A DNA stretch of 64,000 bases from Antarcticimicrobium sp. (GTDB taxonomy: Bacteria > Pseudomonadota > Alphaproteobacteria > Rhodobacterales > Rhodobacteraceae). Position 1 is the stretch's first letter. Every line of letters begins with the position of its first letter. The DNA lies in assembly GCF_029212575.1 (NCBI RefSeq), contig NZ_JARGPK010000055.1, positions 124,001-188,000 on the forward strand. Reading direction: 5' to 3'. Both the position numbers and the translations under genes were made by a program. The notes below the pieces were generated by a model. That model did not search any database. It was not told where the DNA came from and saw only the letters and a list, made by a program, of their open reading frames with translations. Shown piece after piece: positions 18,950 to 28,450 of this stretch.

Positions 18950-20209
18950 TCATAGGGGCAGGAATTCCAGCAGGTCGCCCGCCTCGACCTCTTCGCAGTC
19001 GCCCGGGATCAGGATCAGCCCGTCGGCCTGCGCCAATGCGGCAAGGTCGGCGGAATGGACGTGATCGGCACAGGCGATGCGTTCCATCCCCGCGCCGTCG
19101 TATCCGACGATCCGCGCGGGGCGGTATTCGCAGCGGCCGGGCTTGTGCCGCAGGAGGTCCGAGGCGCGCACATGGCGCCGGACCGGCCCCGCATCGGTCC
19201 CGGCGAGGCGGTCGAGCAGCGGCCGTCCCAGAACCTGCCAGGTGACAAAGGCCGCGACCGGATTGCCCGGCAGGCTGAGGATCACGCTGCCGCCCAGTCG
19301 GGAAACCGTGACCGGCTTGCCCGGCTTGATCGCCACGCCGCAAACCGCCACCTTTGCGCCGAGATCCTTCAGCGCCGGCCCGAGGTGATCGCGGTCCCCG
19401 ACCGAGACGCCGCCGGAGGTGACGATCAGATCGACGGTGCCGGACAGCGCGGAAAGCGCCGACGCCAGGACTTCGCGGCGATCGGGAAACCGTGTGGCGG
19501 CGACAAGCGAAACCCCGGCCTGTTCGCAGAACGCGGTCAGCATCGGGGAATTGGCGTCCCAGATGGCGCCGTCCTCCAGCTCCTGCCCGGCGGGGGCGAG
19601 CTCATCTCCGGTGACGACCAGCGCGGCGCGCAGCCGCCGCCGCACGGTAACCGTTCCGGCCCCGGCGCTGGCGCAGATCGCCAGGTGATGCGCTTCGAGC
19701 CGGGTGCCGGGGGAGAGCATCACCTCGCCCAGTTGTCGGTTTTCGCCGGTCTTGCGAATGGCGCTGCCGGCCCGGGGCGGCACGGCGAAACGGACGCGGT
19801 CGCCATTGCGCACGGCGTTTTCCTGCATCGCCACAGTGTCGGCGCCGCGCGGGATCGGCGCGCCGGTATAGATCCGCATCGCCGTGCCCGGCGGCAGCGA
19901 AACCGGCGCATCGCCGGCGGCACAGCTGCCGATGACCGGCAAGTCGCCGCCGCCTGGCAGGTCGGCGCAGCGCAGCGCGTAGCCATCCATCGCCGCGTTG
20001 TCGAACCGGGGAAGGTTCGCCCGCGCCAGGACCGGCGCTGCCAGACAACGGCCCAGGGCGGCGTGCAGCGGCACCTCTTCGGTTTCGGTGACCGGGGCCG
20101 CCAGCGCCAGCGCCGCCGAGACCGCGTCGCAGACCGGCATCAGGGCGGGCGCCCCGGGCGCGCCATCGCAGCCGCAGGCCGTGCTCTTGATCGGTTCGAA
20201 AATGGTCAT
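18950..20209 (-). CDS. moeA: Molybdopterin molybdenumtransferase
   Basis: LPRFDNAAMDGYALR, TGAPIPRGADTVAMQE, TSGGVSVGDRDH, LPGNPVAAFVTW. Confidence 0.92.
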   Translation of the reverse strand: MTIFEPIKSTACGCDGAPGAPALMPVCDAVSAALALAAPVTETEEVPLHAALGRCLAAPVLARANLPRFDNAAMDGYALRCADLPGGGDLPVIGSCAAGDAPVSLPPGTAMRIYTGAPIPRGADTVAMQENAVRNGDRVRFAVPPRAGSAIRKTGENRQLGEVMLSPGTRLEAHHLAICASAGAGTVTVRRRLRAALVVTGDELAPAGQELEDGAIWDANSPMLTAFCEQAGVSLVAATRFPDRREVLASALSALSGTVDLIVTSGGVSVGDRDHLGPALKDLGAKVAVCGVAIKPGKPVTVSRLGGSVILSLPGNPVAAFVTWQVLGRPLLDRLAGTDAGPVRRHVRASDLLRHKPGRCEYRPARIVGYDGAGMERIACADHVHSADLAALAQADGLILIPGDCEEVEAGDLLEFLPL

Positions 20210-20304
20210 TCCGTCACCCTCCATTCGCCAGGGTCACTGGCGATGATCGCCCGGACGCCGGGGGCGACCGTCTTCTGTTGCCTTCGACGCGCGCGCTTTG
20301 CATG

Positions 20305-20916
20305 TCACCCGTCCCCGTCCCCGTCCCCTTCCCCGTCCCAGTTCGCGTCCCTGTCCCCGGTGCTGTCGGTGTTCGTGTCCGGCGCCCGGCGCAGGACCAT
20401 CGCCTGGCGCAGGGCATCCAGGTCCCCAGCCGTCAGCCGGACCCGCGCCAGCGGCAGCACGATGGCGTTTTCCACGATCAGATGCCGTCGTTCATGGGCG
20501 GCGAATCCGGTCACGGTCTCCGCCTCCTCGGCGGTAAGTGCCCCTCCGGACCCGGCGATGCGCCCGAGTGCTGCGATCACCGCGTCAAGGAATTGCGCGG
20601 TCCTGGCGTGATCGGCATCCAGCCGGTCGAGCGTGTCGTTGATCTCGTCGTCCGGCTCGGACCGGTGTCGCAGCGACGGGAACAGGCCCTGTTCCTCGTC
20701 GTGCAGATGGCGGGGCAGGGCGGTGGTGAGGTGCCGCAGCGCCTCGATTGTCACCGCCCGGTCCGGTCGCGCTGCGGCGGCAATCGTGTCGAGCATGCCG
20801 CAGATCTCGCGCTGGCGCAGGTGTTCTTCCGCGAAATGATCCAGCGGATCGGGCAGGACACCCTCCGCCGCCGTCGCCAGGGCGCTGTGCACCGGATATG
20901 TTCCCGCCCGCGCCAT
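20305..20916 (-). CDS. Hemerythrin domain-containing protein
   Basis: DHFAEEHLRQREIC, HLTTALPRHLHDEEQGLFPSLRHR, LDADHARTAQFLDAVI metal-ligand pattern; start chosen at MARAGTY. Confidence 0.8.
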   Translation of the reverse strand: MARAGTYPVHSALATAAEGVLPDPLDHFAEEHLRQREICGMLDTIAAAARPDRAVTIEALRHLTTALPRHLHDEEQGLFPSLRHRSEPDDEINDTLDRLDADHARTAQFLDAVIAALGRIAGSGGALTAEEAETVTGFAAHERRHLIVENAIVLPLARVRLTAGDLDALRQAMVLRRAPDTNTDSTGDRDANWDGEGDGDGDG

Positions 20917-20921
20917 CTGGA

Positions 20922-21722
20922 TCAGGCCACCGCCCTGGGGTCGAAGCCCGCGATCTCGGCCCGGTCCATCAGTTCGGCCAGATAGGCACTGGCGGCGCTG
21001 GCCCACATCGCCTTTTCACAGGCCTCCGCCAGACGCGGGCGCACCGTGTCGAACGGCAGCACCTCGCCCCTGGCCCGGGCATCCATGCGCAGGATGTGAA
21101 AACCATAGCGGGTTTCCACGAGGGTCTCGTGGATATCGCCCAGGGGCGCGGTCTCCATCGCCGCCTCGAACTCGGGCACCGTGTCGCCACTGCTGAGCTG
21201 TCCCAGCTGGCCGCCGGCATCCCGCGATGAACAGGCGCTTTCCTCGCGCGCCAGCGCGGCAAAGCGGCGGGGGGAGGCGCGCAGCGTGTCGAGCACCGCC
21301 GCGCCCCGTATCTTTGCGGCCGCGCGCGCCTGCCGGTCCTCGGGCGGCGCGGCAAAGAGGATATGCGCGGGCTGGAACAGCGTCGGTGCGCGGTAGGCGT
21401 CGGGGTTGTCGGCATAGGCGCGGCGCAGGGCGGCCTCGTCGACCGGACCTGGTTGTACGTTTTGGGCCAGCAACTCCCTGATCTGCGCCTCTTCCGGGGT
21501 TTCAAGCTTGCCCGGCGCAACCTCCTCCGGGGCAGGGTGCAGGCCCAGCCGCTCGGCCTCGTCCAGCAGCACCCGCCGGATCGTCAGCGCCCGCGCCGCG
21601 CGGCGCCAGGCCAGCCCCGGCTTGCCGGCCGGGGCGGGGTGGTTCTGGGCCTCCGCCGCGATCTCGGCGGCAGAGAGCGGGGTTCCGTTGACGGTAATTT
21701 CGGGAAACAGGGGGGTGGTCAT
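20922..21722 (-). CDS. Parvulin-type peptidylprolyl isomerase (nar-associated)
   Basis: QPAHILFAAP, GGQLGQLSSGDTVPEFEAAM, VETRYGFHILRMDAR. Confidence 0.88.
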   Translation of the reverse strand: MTTPLFPEITVNGTPLSAAEIAAEAQNHPAPAGKPGLAWRRAARALTIRRVLLDEAERLGLHPAPEEVAPGKLETPEEAQIRELLAQNVQPGPVDEAALRRAYADNPDAYRAPTLFQPAHILFAAPPEDRQARAAAKIRGAAVLDTLRASPRRFAALAREESACSSRDAGGQLGQLSSGDTVPEFEAAMETAPLGDIHETLVETRYGFHILRMDARARGEVLPFDTVRPRLAEACEKAMWASAASAYLAELMDRAEIAGFDPRAVA

Positions 21723-21726
21723 CGGA

Positions 21727-22431
21727 TCATTCCGCCGGAGTCTTGCGGCGCGAGCGCACGATCTGGTAGCCGGGCCGCCACAGGTAGCGCAGCGGCACCG
21801 ACAGCATGTGCACCAGCCGGGTGAAGGGGAACAGCAGGAAGATCGTCAGCCCCAGGAACAGGTGCAGCTTGAACAGCAGCGCCACGTCCTCGATATAGCT
21901 GGCCGCCTGCCCGTCGAAGGTGAAGATCCCCTGCGCCCAGGACATGAACTTGGTCATTTCATGCCCGTCCAGATGCTGCAGCGAGACAAAGATCGTCCCC
22001 ACCCCGAGCACGAGCTGCGCCAGCAGCAGCGCGAGGATGCCGATGTCGGCAAAGCTCGAGGTGCGGCGGATGCGCGGATCGGTCCAGCGGCGGTGAAACA
22101 GCATCCCGCCCCCCGCCAGCGCCATCACCCCGGCAACGCCACCGGCGATCACCGCCAGCAACTGCTTGGCGCCATGGCTGATGCCGAGGGCGTCAAAGAT
22201 CCAGATCGGCGTCAGCAGACCGCCAAGGTGACCGAAGAAGATCACCAGAACGCCGACGTGAAACAGTACCGAGCCGATGATCAGCTGGCGCCGTCGCAAC
22301 AGCTGGCTGGAACTGGATTTCCAGGTAAAGGGCTCGGTCTCGTAACGCGCGATCGAGCCGAAAATCAGCACCGTCAGCGCGATATAGGGGTAAATTCCGA
22401 ACAGAAATTGATGCATCTGAGCCTCCATCAC
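21727..22431 (-). CDS. narI: Respiratory nitrate reductase gamma subunit
   Basis: MHQFLFGIYPYIALTVLIFGSIARYETEPFTWKSSSSQLL; gene order narGHJI. Confidence 0.95.
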   Translation of the reverse strand: MMEAQMHQFLFGIYPYIALTVLIFGSIARYETEPFTWKSSSSQLLRRRQLIIGSVLFHVGVLVIFFGHLGGLLTPIWIFDALGISHGAKQLLAVIAGGVAGVMALAGGGMLFHRRWTDPRIRRTSSFADIGILALLLAQLVLGVGTIFVSLQHLDGHEMTKFMSWAQGIFTFDGQAASYIEDVALLFKLHLFLGLTIFLLFPFTRLVHMLSVPLRYLWRPGYQIVRSRRKTPAE

Positions 22432-23147
22432 TCAGCCGCCTGGGCAGGGGTGCCCGGGGCGGGGTTAACGGGTGTGTCCATCTGGGACAGCATGTCGCGC
22501 ACCTGCGGACAGCCGCCGTTGGGATCGGGGCCAAAGGTGACCTCGCTCTCCTCCCAGATGGCGTCGAGCGCCTCGAGATCCTCGGGGTCGTCCTCGGGTT
22601 GTTCCAGCAACTGCTCCACCGCCCCGGCATCGGCCCGGGCGCCGGCGATCTGCAAAAGAGCGGCGAACACGGCACCATAAGGGCTTTCGCGCCGGTCGAG
22701 CCGGGTCTGCAAAACCGCAAGGATATGGGCCGCGTCCGCCAAGGTATCCTGGATGTCTGCAAAGGGACGCATCGCCAGGAATTCGACCAGAACGGGAAGG
22801 TGATCGGGCAGCTCCGAGGTGGCCGGATCAAACCCGGCATCGCGGTACATCTCGACCAGGCTGACCATGGCGCCGCCGCGGTCGCGGCTTTCGCCGTGCA
22901 CATGTTCGAACAGGTTCAGCGACAGGCTGCGCGACCGGTCGAAGAGGCCGACATAGGTTTCCTGCAGATCATAGATGTCGCCCGATTGCAGGGTCTCCAC
23001 CAGCGGGCGCAAGTCGCGCCGTGCGGCGGCGGTCATCCGGCTGTCGGCGGCCAGAACGCCGCCGATCTCGGGCATCGCGCGCTGCAGCTCCTCGGTGGGA
23101 TAGCTCAGCAGCAGCGAAATCGCTTTCAGGGAACGGTCCATCATCAC
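22428..23147 (-). CDS. narJ: Nitrate reductase molybdenum cofactor assembly chaperone
   Basis: YVGLFDRSRSLSLNLFEHVHGESRDRGGAMV; between narH and narI. Confidence 0.95.
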   Translation of the reverse strand: MMMDRSLKAISLLLSYPTEELQRAMPEIGGVLAADSRMTAAARRDLRPLVETLQSGDIYDLQETYVGLFDRSRSLSLNLFEHVHGESRDRGGAMVSLVEMYRDAGFDPATSELPDHLPVLVEFLAMRPFADIQDTLADAAHILAVLQTRLDRRESPYGAVFAALLQIAGARADAGAVEQLLEQPEDDPEDLEALDAIWEESEVTFGPDPNGGCPQVRDMLSQMDTPVNPAPGTPAQAAE

Positions 23148-24664
23148 ATCGCCTCCGGCATTTTGAGGGCCTTGCGTTTGCCACCGAACAGCGAGCCCTC
23201 GGAGATACCCGAGGAACAGGCGTTGCCGTCGGTAAAGCCGCAGCCGCCGCGCAGGTCATAGGCATCCTCGACCTGTTCGCGGTGGGTGGTGGGGATCACG
23301 AAACGATCCTCGTAATCGGCCAGCGCCATGATCTTGTACATGTCCTCGATCACCCGGCCGCTGAGGCCGACGCGTTCCGCGATGGCCTCGTCGATGACGC
23401 CGTCCACGGTCTTGGCCCGCATGTAGCTGCGCATCGCCGACATCCGCTCCAGCGCCTGGACGATCGGTTCCTCGTCGCCGGCGGTCAGCATGTTGGCGAG
23501 GTAACGCACCGGGATGCGCAGGGAGCGCACGTCGGGCATCTCGCCGTCATGACCGATCTTGCCGGCCTCGGCGGCGTTCTGGATCGGGCTGAGCGGCGGG
23601 ATGTACCACACCATCGGCAGGGTCCGGTACTCGGGGTGCAGCGGAAAGGCCAGCTTCCACTCCATCGCCATCTTCCAGATCGGGCTTTGCCGCGCGGCCT
23701 TGATCCAGTCCTCGGGCACGCCGTCGGCGCGGGCCGCCTCGATCACCGCGGGGTCATGCGGGTCGAGGAACACGTCGAGTTGCGCGTCGTAAAGATCCTT
23801 TTCCGCAGGCGTGTTCGCCGCGCTGTCGATCTTGTCGGCGTCATAGAGAATGACACCGAGGTAGCGGATGCGCCCCACACAGGTTTCCGAACAGACGGTC
23901 GGATTGCCGCTCTCGATCCGGGGATAGCACAGGGTGCATTTCTCCGACTTGCCGCTTTCCCAGTTGTAATAGACCTTCTTGTAGGGGCAGCCCGAGACGC
24001 ACATGCGCCAGCCCCGGCATTTTTCCTGGTCGATCAGGACGATGCCGTCCTCTTCGCGCTTGTAGATCGCGCCCGAGGGGCAGGAGGCGGCGCAGGCCGG
24101 GTTGAGGCAATGCTCGCACAGGCGCGGCAGGTACATCATGAAGGTGTTTTCGTACTCTCCATAGATCTCCTTCTGCACCCCTTCAAAGTTGTAGTCCTGG
24201 CTGCGCTTCTCGAACTCGCCGCCCAGGATTTCCTCCCAGTTCGGCCCGTGCTCGATCTTCTGCATCCGCTCGCCCGAGATCTTGGAACGGGGCCGCGCGG
24301 TCGGAAACGCCTTGACCTCGGGGGCCGATTTCAGGTGGTCGTAATCAAAATCGAACGGCTCGTAATAATCGTCGATCTCGGGCAGGTCCGGGTTGCCAAA
24401 GATATTGGCCAGGATCCGCCATTTCGACCCTTGTTTCGGCTGCAGCTTGCCGGATTTGGTCCGCTCCCAGCCGCCGTTCCAGCGTTTCTGGTTTTCCCAG
24501 TCCTTCGGGTATCCGACGCCGGGCTTGGTCTCGACGTTGTTGAACCATGCGTATTCGACGCCGTCGCGGCTGGTCCAGACATTCTTGCAGGTCACGGAAC
24601 AGGTGTGGCACCCGATGCATTTGTCGAGGTTCAGCACCATGCCGATTTGTGCGCGTACTTTCAT
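23144..24664 (-). CDS. narH: Nitrate reductase beta subunit
   Basis: MKVRAQIGMVLNLDKCIGCHTCSVTCKNVWTSRDGVEYAWFNNVETKPG; multiple 4Fe-4S motifs. Confidence 0.97.
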   Translation of the reverse strand: MKVRAQIGMVLNLDKCIGCHTCSVTCKNVWTSRDGVEYAWFNNVETKPGVGYPKDWENQKRWNGGWERTKSGKLQPKQGSKWRILANIFGNPDLPEIDDYYEPFDFDYDHLKSAPEVKAFPTARPRSKISGERMQKIEHGPNWEEILGGEFEKRSQDYNFEGVQKEIYGEYENTFMMYLPRLCEHCLNPACAASCPSGAIYKREEDGIVLIDQEKCRGWRMCVSGCPYKKVYYNWESGKSEKCTLCYPRIESGNPTVCSETCVGRIRYLGVILYDADKIDSAANTPAEKDLYDAQLDVFLDPHDPAVIEAARADGVPEDWIKAARQSPIWKMAMEWKLAFPLHPEYRTLPMVWYIPPLSPIQNAAEAGKIGHDGEMPDVRSLRIPVRYLANMLTAGDEEPIVQALERMSAMRSYMRAKTVDGVIDEAIAERVGLSGRVIEDMYKIMALADYEDRFVIPTTHREQVEDAYDLRGGCGFTDGNACSSGISEGSLFGGKRKALKMPEAM

Positions 24665-27600
24665 TGTGCGGCCTCCTTCTCGGTCGCTTCATCGTCAAGC
24701 CAGTCGACCTTGTTCATTTTCCGGACGATGACGAATTCGTCGCGGTTCGACCCCACGGTGCCGTAGTAGTTGAAGCCGTAGGACAGATGCGCGTAGCCGC
24801 CGATCATGTGGGTCGGTTTCAGCACCGTGCGGGTGACCGAATTGTGGATGCCGCCGCGCAGCCCGGTTTTCTGCGAACCGGGGGTGTTCACGATCTTTTC
24901 CTGCGCGTGGTACATGAAGACCGTGCCTTCGCGGATCCGCTGCGAGACCACGGCACGCGCGGTCAGCGCCCCGTTGACGTTATAGGCCTCGATCCAGTCG
25001 TTATCCGCGATCCCGGCCTTCTTGGCATCGACCTCGGACAGCCAGACCACCGGCCCGCCCCGGTTCAGCGTCAGCATCAGCAGGTTGTCGGAATAGGTCG
25101 AGTGGATGCCCCATTTCTGGTGCGGCGTGATGAAGTTCAGCACCAGGCTGTCGCCGCTGTCCTGCACCCCCTTGGTGACGGTCTTTAGGTCCACCGGCGG
25201 GCGGTAGGAGACGAAGCCCTCGCCAAAGGCGCGCATCCACAGGTGATCCTGATAAAGCTGTTGTCGCCCGGTCAGGGTGCGCCATGGGATCAGCTCATGC
25301 ACGTTGGTGTAGCCGGCGTTATAGCAGACCTCTTCGCTTTCGATCCCCGACCATGTGGGCGACGAGATGATCTTGCGCGGTTGCGCCGCGATGTCGCGGA
25401 AGCGGATCTTGACGTGCTCCTGCCCCTCGGCCAAATGCGCGTGTTCGCGCCCCGTTGCCTTGCTGAGCTGTTGCCAGGCCTTGACGGCGACCTCGCCGTT
25501 GGTCTCGGGCGCCAGCATCAGGATCACCTCTGTGGCGTCGATGTCCGTGTCGATCCTGGCGCAGCCCTTGGCCGGGCCGTCGAGGTGCACGCCGTTCAGG
25601 TCGCGCAGGTGCTGGACCTCGGTCTTGGTGTCCCAGGCGATGCCCTTGCCGCCGTTGCCGATGTCGTCCATCAGCGGCCCAAGCGCGGTGAAGCGATCGT
25701 AGATCGCGGTATAGTCCCGCTCGACCGCGATATAATTCGGCGCGGTCTTGCCCGGGATCAGATCGCATTCGCCCTTCTTCCAGTCGCGCACCTGGTCCTG
25801 CGCGATCTCTGCCGGGGTGTCGTGCAGGATCGGCAGGGCGATCACGTCGGTCTCCTGGCCGAGATAACCCGGCACGATCTCCTGGAATTTCCTGGCGACC
25901 GCCTTGAAGATCTCCCAGTCCGACTTGGATTCATACGCGGGGTCCACCGCCGCCTGTAGCGGGTGGATGAACGGGTGCATGTCCGAGGTGTTCAGGTCGT
26001 TCTTCTCGTACCAGCTTGCCGTCGGCAGCACGATGTCGGAGTAGACCGCCGTGGTCGACATGCGGAAGTCGATGGTGACCAGCAGGTCGAGCTTGCCCTT
26101 GGGCGCCTCGTCATGCCAGACGGCCTCCTTCGGCTTTTGCCGGCCTTCCTCGCCCAGGTCCTTGCCAAGGACACCGTTGTCGGTGCCCAGAAGGTGGCGC
26201 AGGAAATACTCGTGCCCCTTGCCGGAACTTCCCAGCAGGTTGGAGCGCCAGACGAAGAGGTTGCGCGGCCAGTTTTCCGGTGCGTCGGGGTCTTCGCAGG
26301 ACATGTCCAATGCGCCCGATTTCAGGTTTTCCGCGATATAGTCGCGCGGCTCCTGACCGGCGGCTTTCGCGGCCTTGGCCACCTCCAGCGGGTTCTGCTT
26401 GAGTTGCGGCGCGGAGGGCAGCCAGCCCATCCGCTCGGCCCGGATGTTGAAGTCGATCATCGAGGCGTCCCAATCGCCGGCGGGGGCGGTGGGCGACAGG
26501 ATCTCGTCCGCGGTCAGCGTCTCGTAGCGCCACTGGTCGGTATGGGCATACCAGGCGCTGGTGCCATTCATGTGGCGCGGCGGACGCGCCCAGTCGAGCG
26601 CGAAGGCCAGCGGTTGCCAGCCGGTCTGCGGGCGCAGTTTTTCCTGGCCGACGTAGTGGCTCCAGCCGCCGCCGGACTGGCCGATGCAGCCGCACATCAC
26701 CAGCATGTTGATGATGCCGCGGTAGTTCATGTCCATGTGGTACCAGTGGTTCAAACCGGCGCCGAGGATCACCATCGACTTGCCGTTGGTCTTTTCGGCG
26801 TTGAGCGCGAATTCGCGCGCCACGGCGGTGATCTTGTCGGCCGGAACGCCGGTGATCTTTTCCGCCCATTTCGGGGTATAGGGGACGTCGGCGTTGAAAT
26901 CGTCGGTGACCCAGTCGCCGCCCAGCCCGCGGTCGAGCCCGTAGTTGGCGCAAAACAGGTCGAAGACGGTGGCGACCTGCGCCTCGCCGTCGGCCAGTTT
27001 GACGGTCTTGACCGGGATGTTGCGCGTCAGCACGTCGGGGTGGTCGCAGCGCACGAAATTCTCGGTCGCCACGCCGCCGAAATAGGGGAAATCGACACCG
27101 ACCACATCGTCATGATCCTCGTCGAGGACCAGCGACATCTTGAGTTGGGTGTCGGTGCCTTTGGCGCGCTCCTCCAGGTTCCATTCGCCGTCCTCGCCCC
27201 AGCGGTAGCCGATCGAGCCGTTGGGCGCGACATAGCTGCCCGAGGTGGCGTCGAGCGCGATGGTCTTCCACTCGGGGTTGTTGTCCTCGCCCAGCTTGTC
27301 GTCGAAATCCTCGGCCCGCAGGAACCGGCCCGGCACAAGCTTGCCGTCCTTTTCCTCCAGCCGGACCAGCATCGGGAAATCGGAGTACTTGCGGCAGTAG
27401 TCCTCGAAATATTCCGCCTGCCGGTCGAGGTGAAACTCGCGCAGGATCACGTGGCCCATGGCCATCGCCAGCGCAGCATCGGTGCCCTGCTGCGGCGCCA
27501 GCCAGACATCGCCGAATTTCGCCGCCTCGGAATAGTCGGGGCAGATCACCGCCGACTTGGCGCCGCGATAGCGCGCCTCGGTATAGAAATGTGCGTCGGG

Positions 27601-28386
27601 GGTGCGGGTCTGCGGCACGTTGGAGCCCCAGATCAGCAGGAAGCCCGCGTTGTACCAGTCGGCCGATTCCGGCACGTCGGTCTGTTCGCCCCAGGTCATC
27701 GGGCTGGCCGGCGGCAGGTCGCAGTACCAGTCGTAGAACGACATGCAGGTGCCACCCAGCAGGCTCAGATAGCGCGTGCCGGCGGCATAGCTGACCATCG
27801 ACATGGCCGGGATCGGGGAAAAGCCGAACACGCGGTCGGGGCCGTAGGTCTTGGCGGTATAGGCGTTGGCGGCGGCCGTGATCTCGGTCGCCTCGTCCCA
27901 GGTTGCCCGCACGAAACCGCCCTTGCCACGCGTGGTCACATAGCTCGCGCGCAGGATCGGATCGCCCTGCAGCTTGGTCCAGGCGGCGATGGGATCCATT
28001 GTCTTGCGCATCTCGCGCCAGATCTTCATCAGCTTGCCACGGATCAGCGGGGTCTTCACCCGGTTGGCGGAATAGAGATACCAGCTGTAGCTGGCGCCGC
28101 GCGCACAGCCGCGCGGCTCATGGTTGGGCAGGTCGGCGCGGGTGCGCGGGTAATCGGTCTGCTGGGTTTCCCAGGTGACGATGCCGGATTTCACGTAGAT
28201 CTTCCACGAACACGACCCGGTGCAGTTCACCCCGTGGGTCGAGCGCACGATCTTGTCATGCCGCCAACGGTTTCTGTAGGTGTCTTCCCAGTCGCGGTTT
28301 TCGCGGGTGAGCTGACCGTGGCCGTTGGCGAACCGGCCCAGTTCCTTGGACTGCAGGAAATTCAGTCTGTCGAGGAGATGGCTCAT
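24661..28386 (-). CDS. narG: Nitrate reductase alpha subunit
   Basis: Start at MSHLLDRLNFLQ; HGVNCTGSCSWKIYVKSGIVTWETQQTDYPRTRADLPNHEPRGCARGASYSWYLYS. Confidence 0.97.
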   Translation of the reverse strand: MSHLLDRLNFLQSKELGRFANGHGQLTRENRDWEDTYRNRWRHDKIVRSTHGVNCTGSCSWKIYVKSGIVTWETQQTDYPRTRADLPNHEPRGCARGASYSWYLYSANRVKTPLIRGKLMKIWREMRKTMDPIAAWTKLQGDPILRASYVTTRGKGGFVRATWDEATEITAAANAYTAKTYGPDRVFGFSPIPAMSMVSYAAGTRYLSLLGGTCMSFYDWYCDLPPASPMTWGEQTDVPESADWYNAGFLLIWGSNVPQTRTPDAHFYTEARYRGAKSAVICPDYSEAAKFGDVWLAPQQGTDAALAMAMGHVILREFHLDRQAEYFEDYCRKYSDFPMLVRLEEKDGKLVPGRFLRAEDFDDKLGEDNNPEWKTIALDATSGSYVAPNGSIGYRWGEDGEWNLEERAKGTDTQLKMSLVLDEDHDDVVGVDFPYFGGVATENFVRCDHPDVLTRNIPVKTVKLADGEAQVATVFDLFCANYGLDRGLGGDWVTDDFNADVPYTPKWAEKITGVPADKITAVAREFALNAEKTNGKSMVILGAGLNHWYHMDMNYRGIINMLVMCGCIGQSGGGWSHYVGQEKLRPQTGWQPLAFALDWARPPRHMNGTSAWYAHTDQWRYETLTADEILSPTAPAGDWDASMIDFNIRAERMGWLPSAPQLKQNPLEVAKAAKAAGQEPRDYIAENLKSGALDMSCEDPDAPENWPRNLFVWRSNLLGSSGKGHEYFLRHLLGTDNGVLGKDLGEEGRQKPKEAVWHDEAPKGKLDLLVTIDFRMSTTAVYSDIVLPTASWYEKNDLNTSDMHPFIHPLQAAVDPAYESKSDWEIFKAVARKFQEIVPGYLGQETDVIALPILHDTPAEIAQDQVRDWKKGECDLIPGKTAPNYIAVERDYTAIYDRFTALGPLMDDIGNGGKGIAWDTKTEVQHLRDLNGVHLDGPAKGCARIDTDIDATEVILMLAPETNGEVAVKAWQQLSKATGREHAHLAEGQEHVKIRFRDIAAQPRKIISSPTWSGIESEEVCYNAGYTNVHELIPWRTLTGRQQLYQDHLWMRAFGEGFVSYRPPVDLKTVTKGVQDSGDSLVLNFITPHQKWGIHSTYSDNLLMLTLNRGGPVVWLSEVDAKKAGIADNDWIEAYNVNGALTARAVVSQRIREGTVFMYHAQEKIVNTPGSQKTGLRGGIHNSVTRTVLKPTHMIGGYAHLSYGFNYYGTVGSNRDEFVIVRKMNKVDWLDDEATEKEAAQ

Positions 28387-28450
28387 TTGGCTGTCCTTTC
28401 GATGTCGGAGAGGGTCCGGCAGCACCTGCGCCGCCGGACCGGATATCTGT

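Noticed and set aside
20278-20350. CCCGTC hexamer tract as a CRISPR-like or regulatory repeat array
   Set aside because: Short degenerate in-frame microsatellite inside the hemerythrin 3' end; no spacers.
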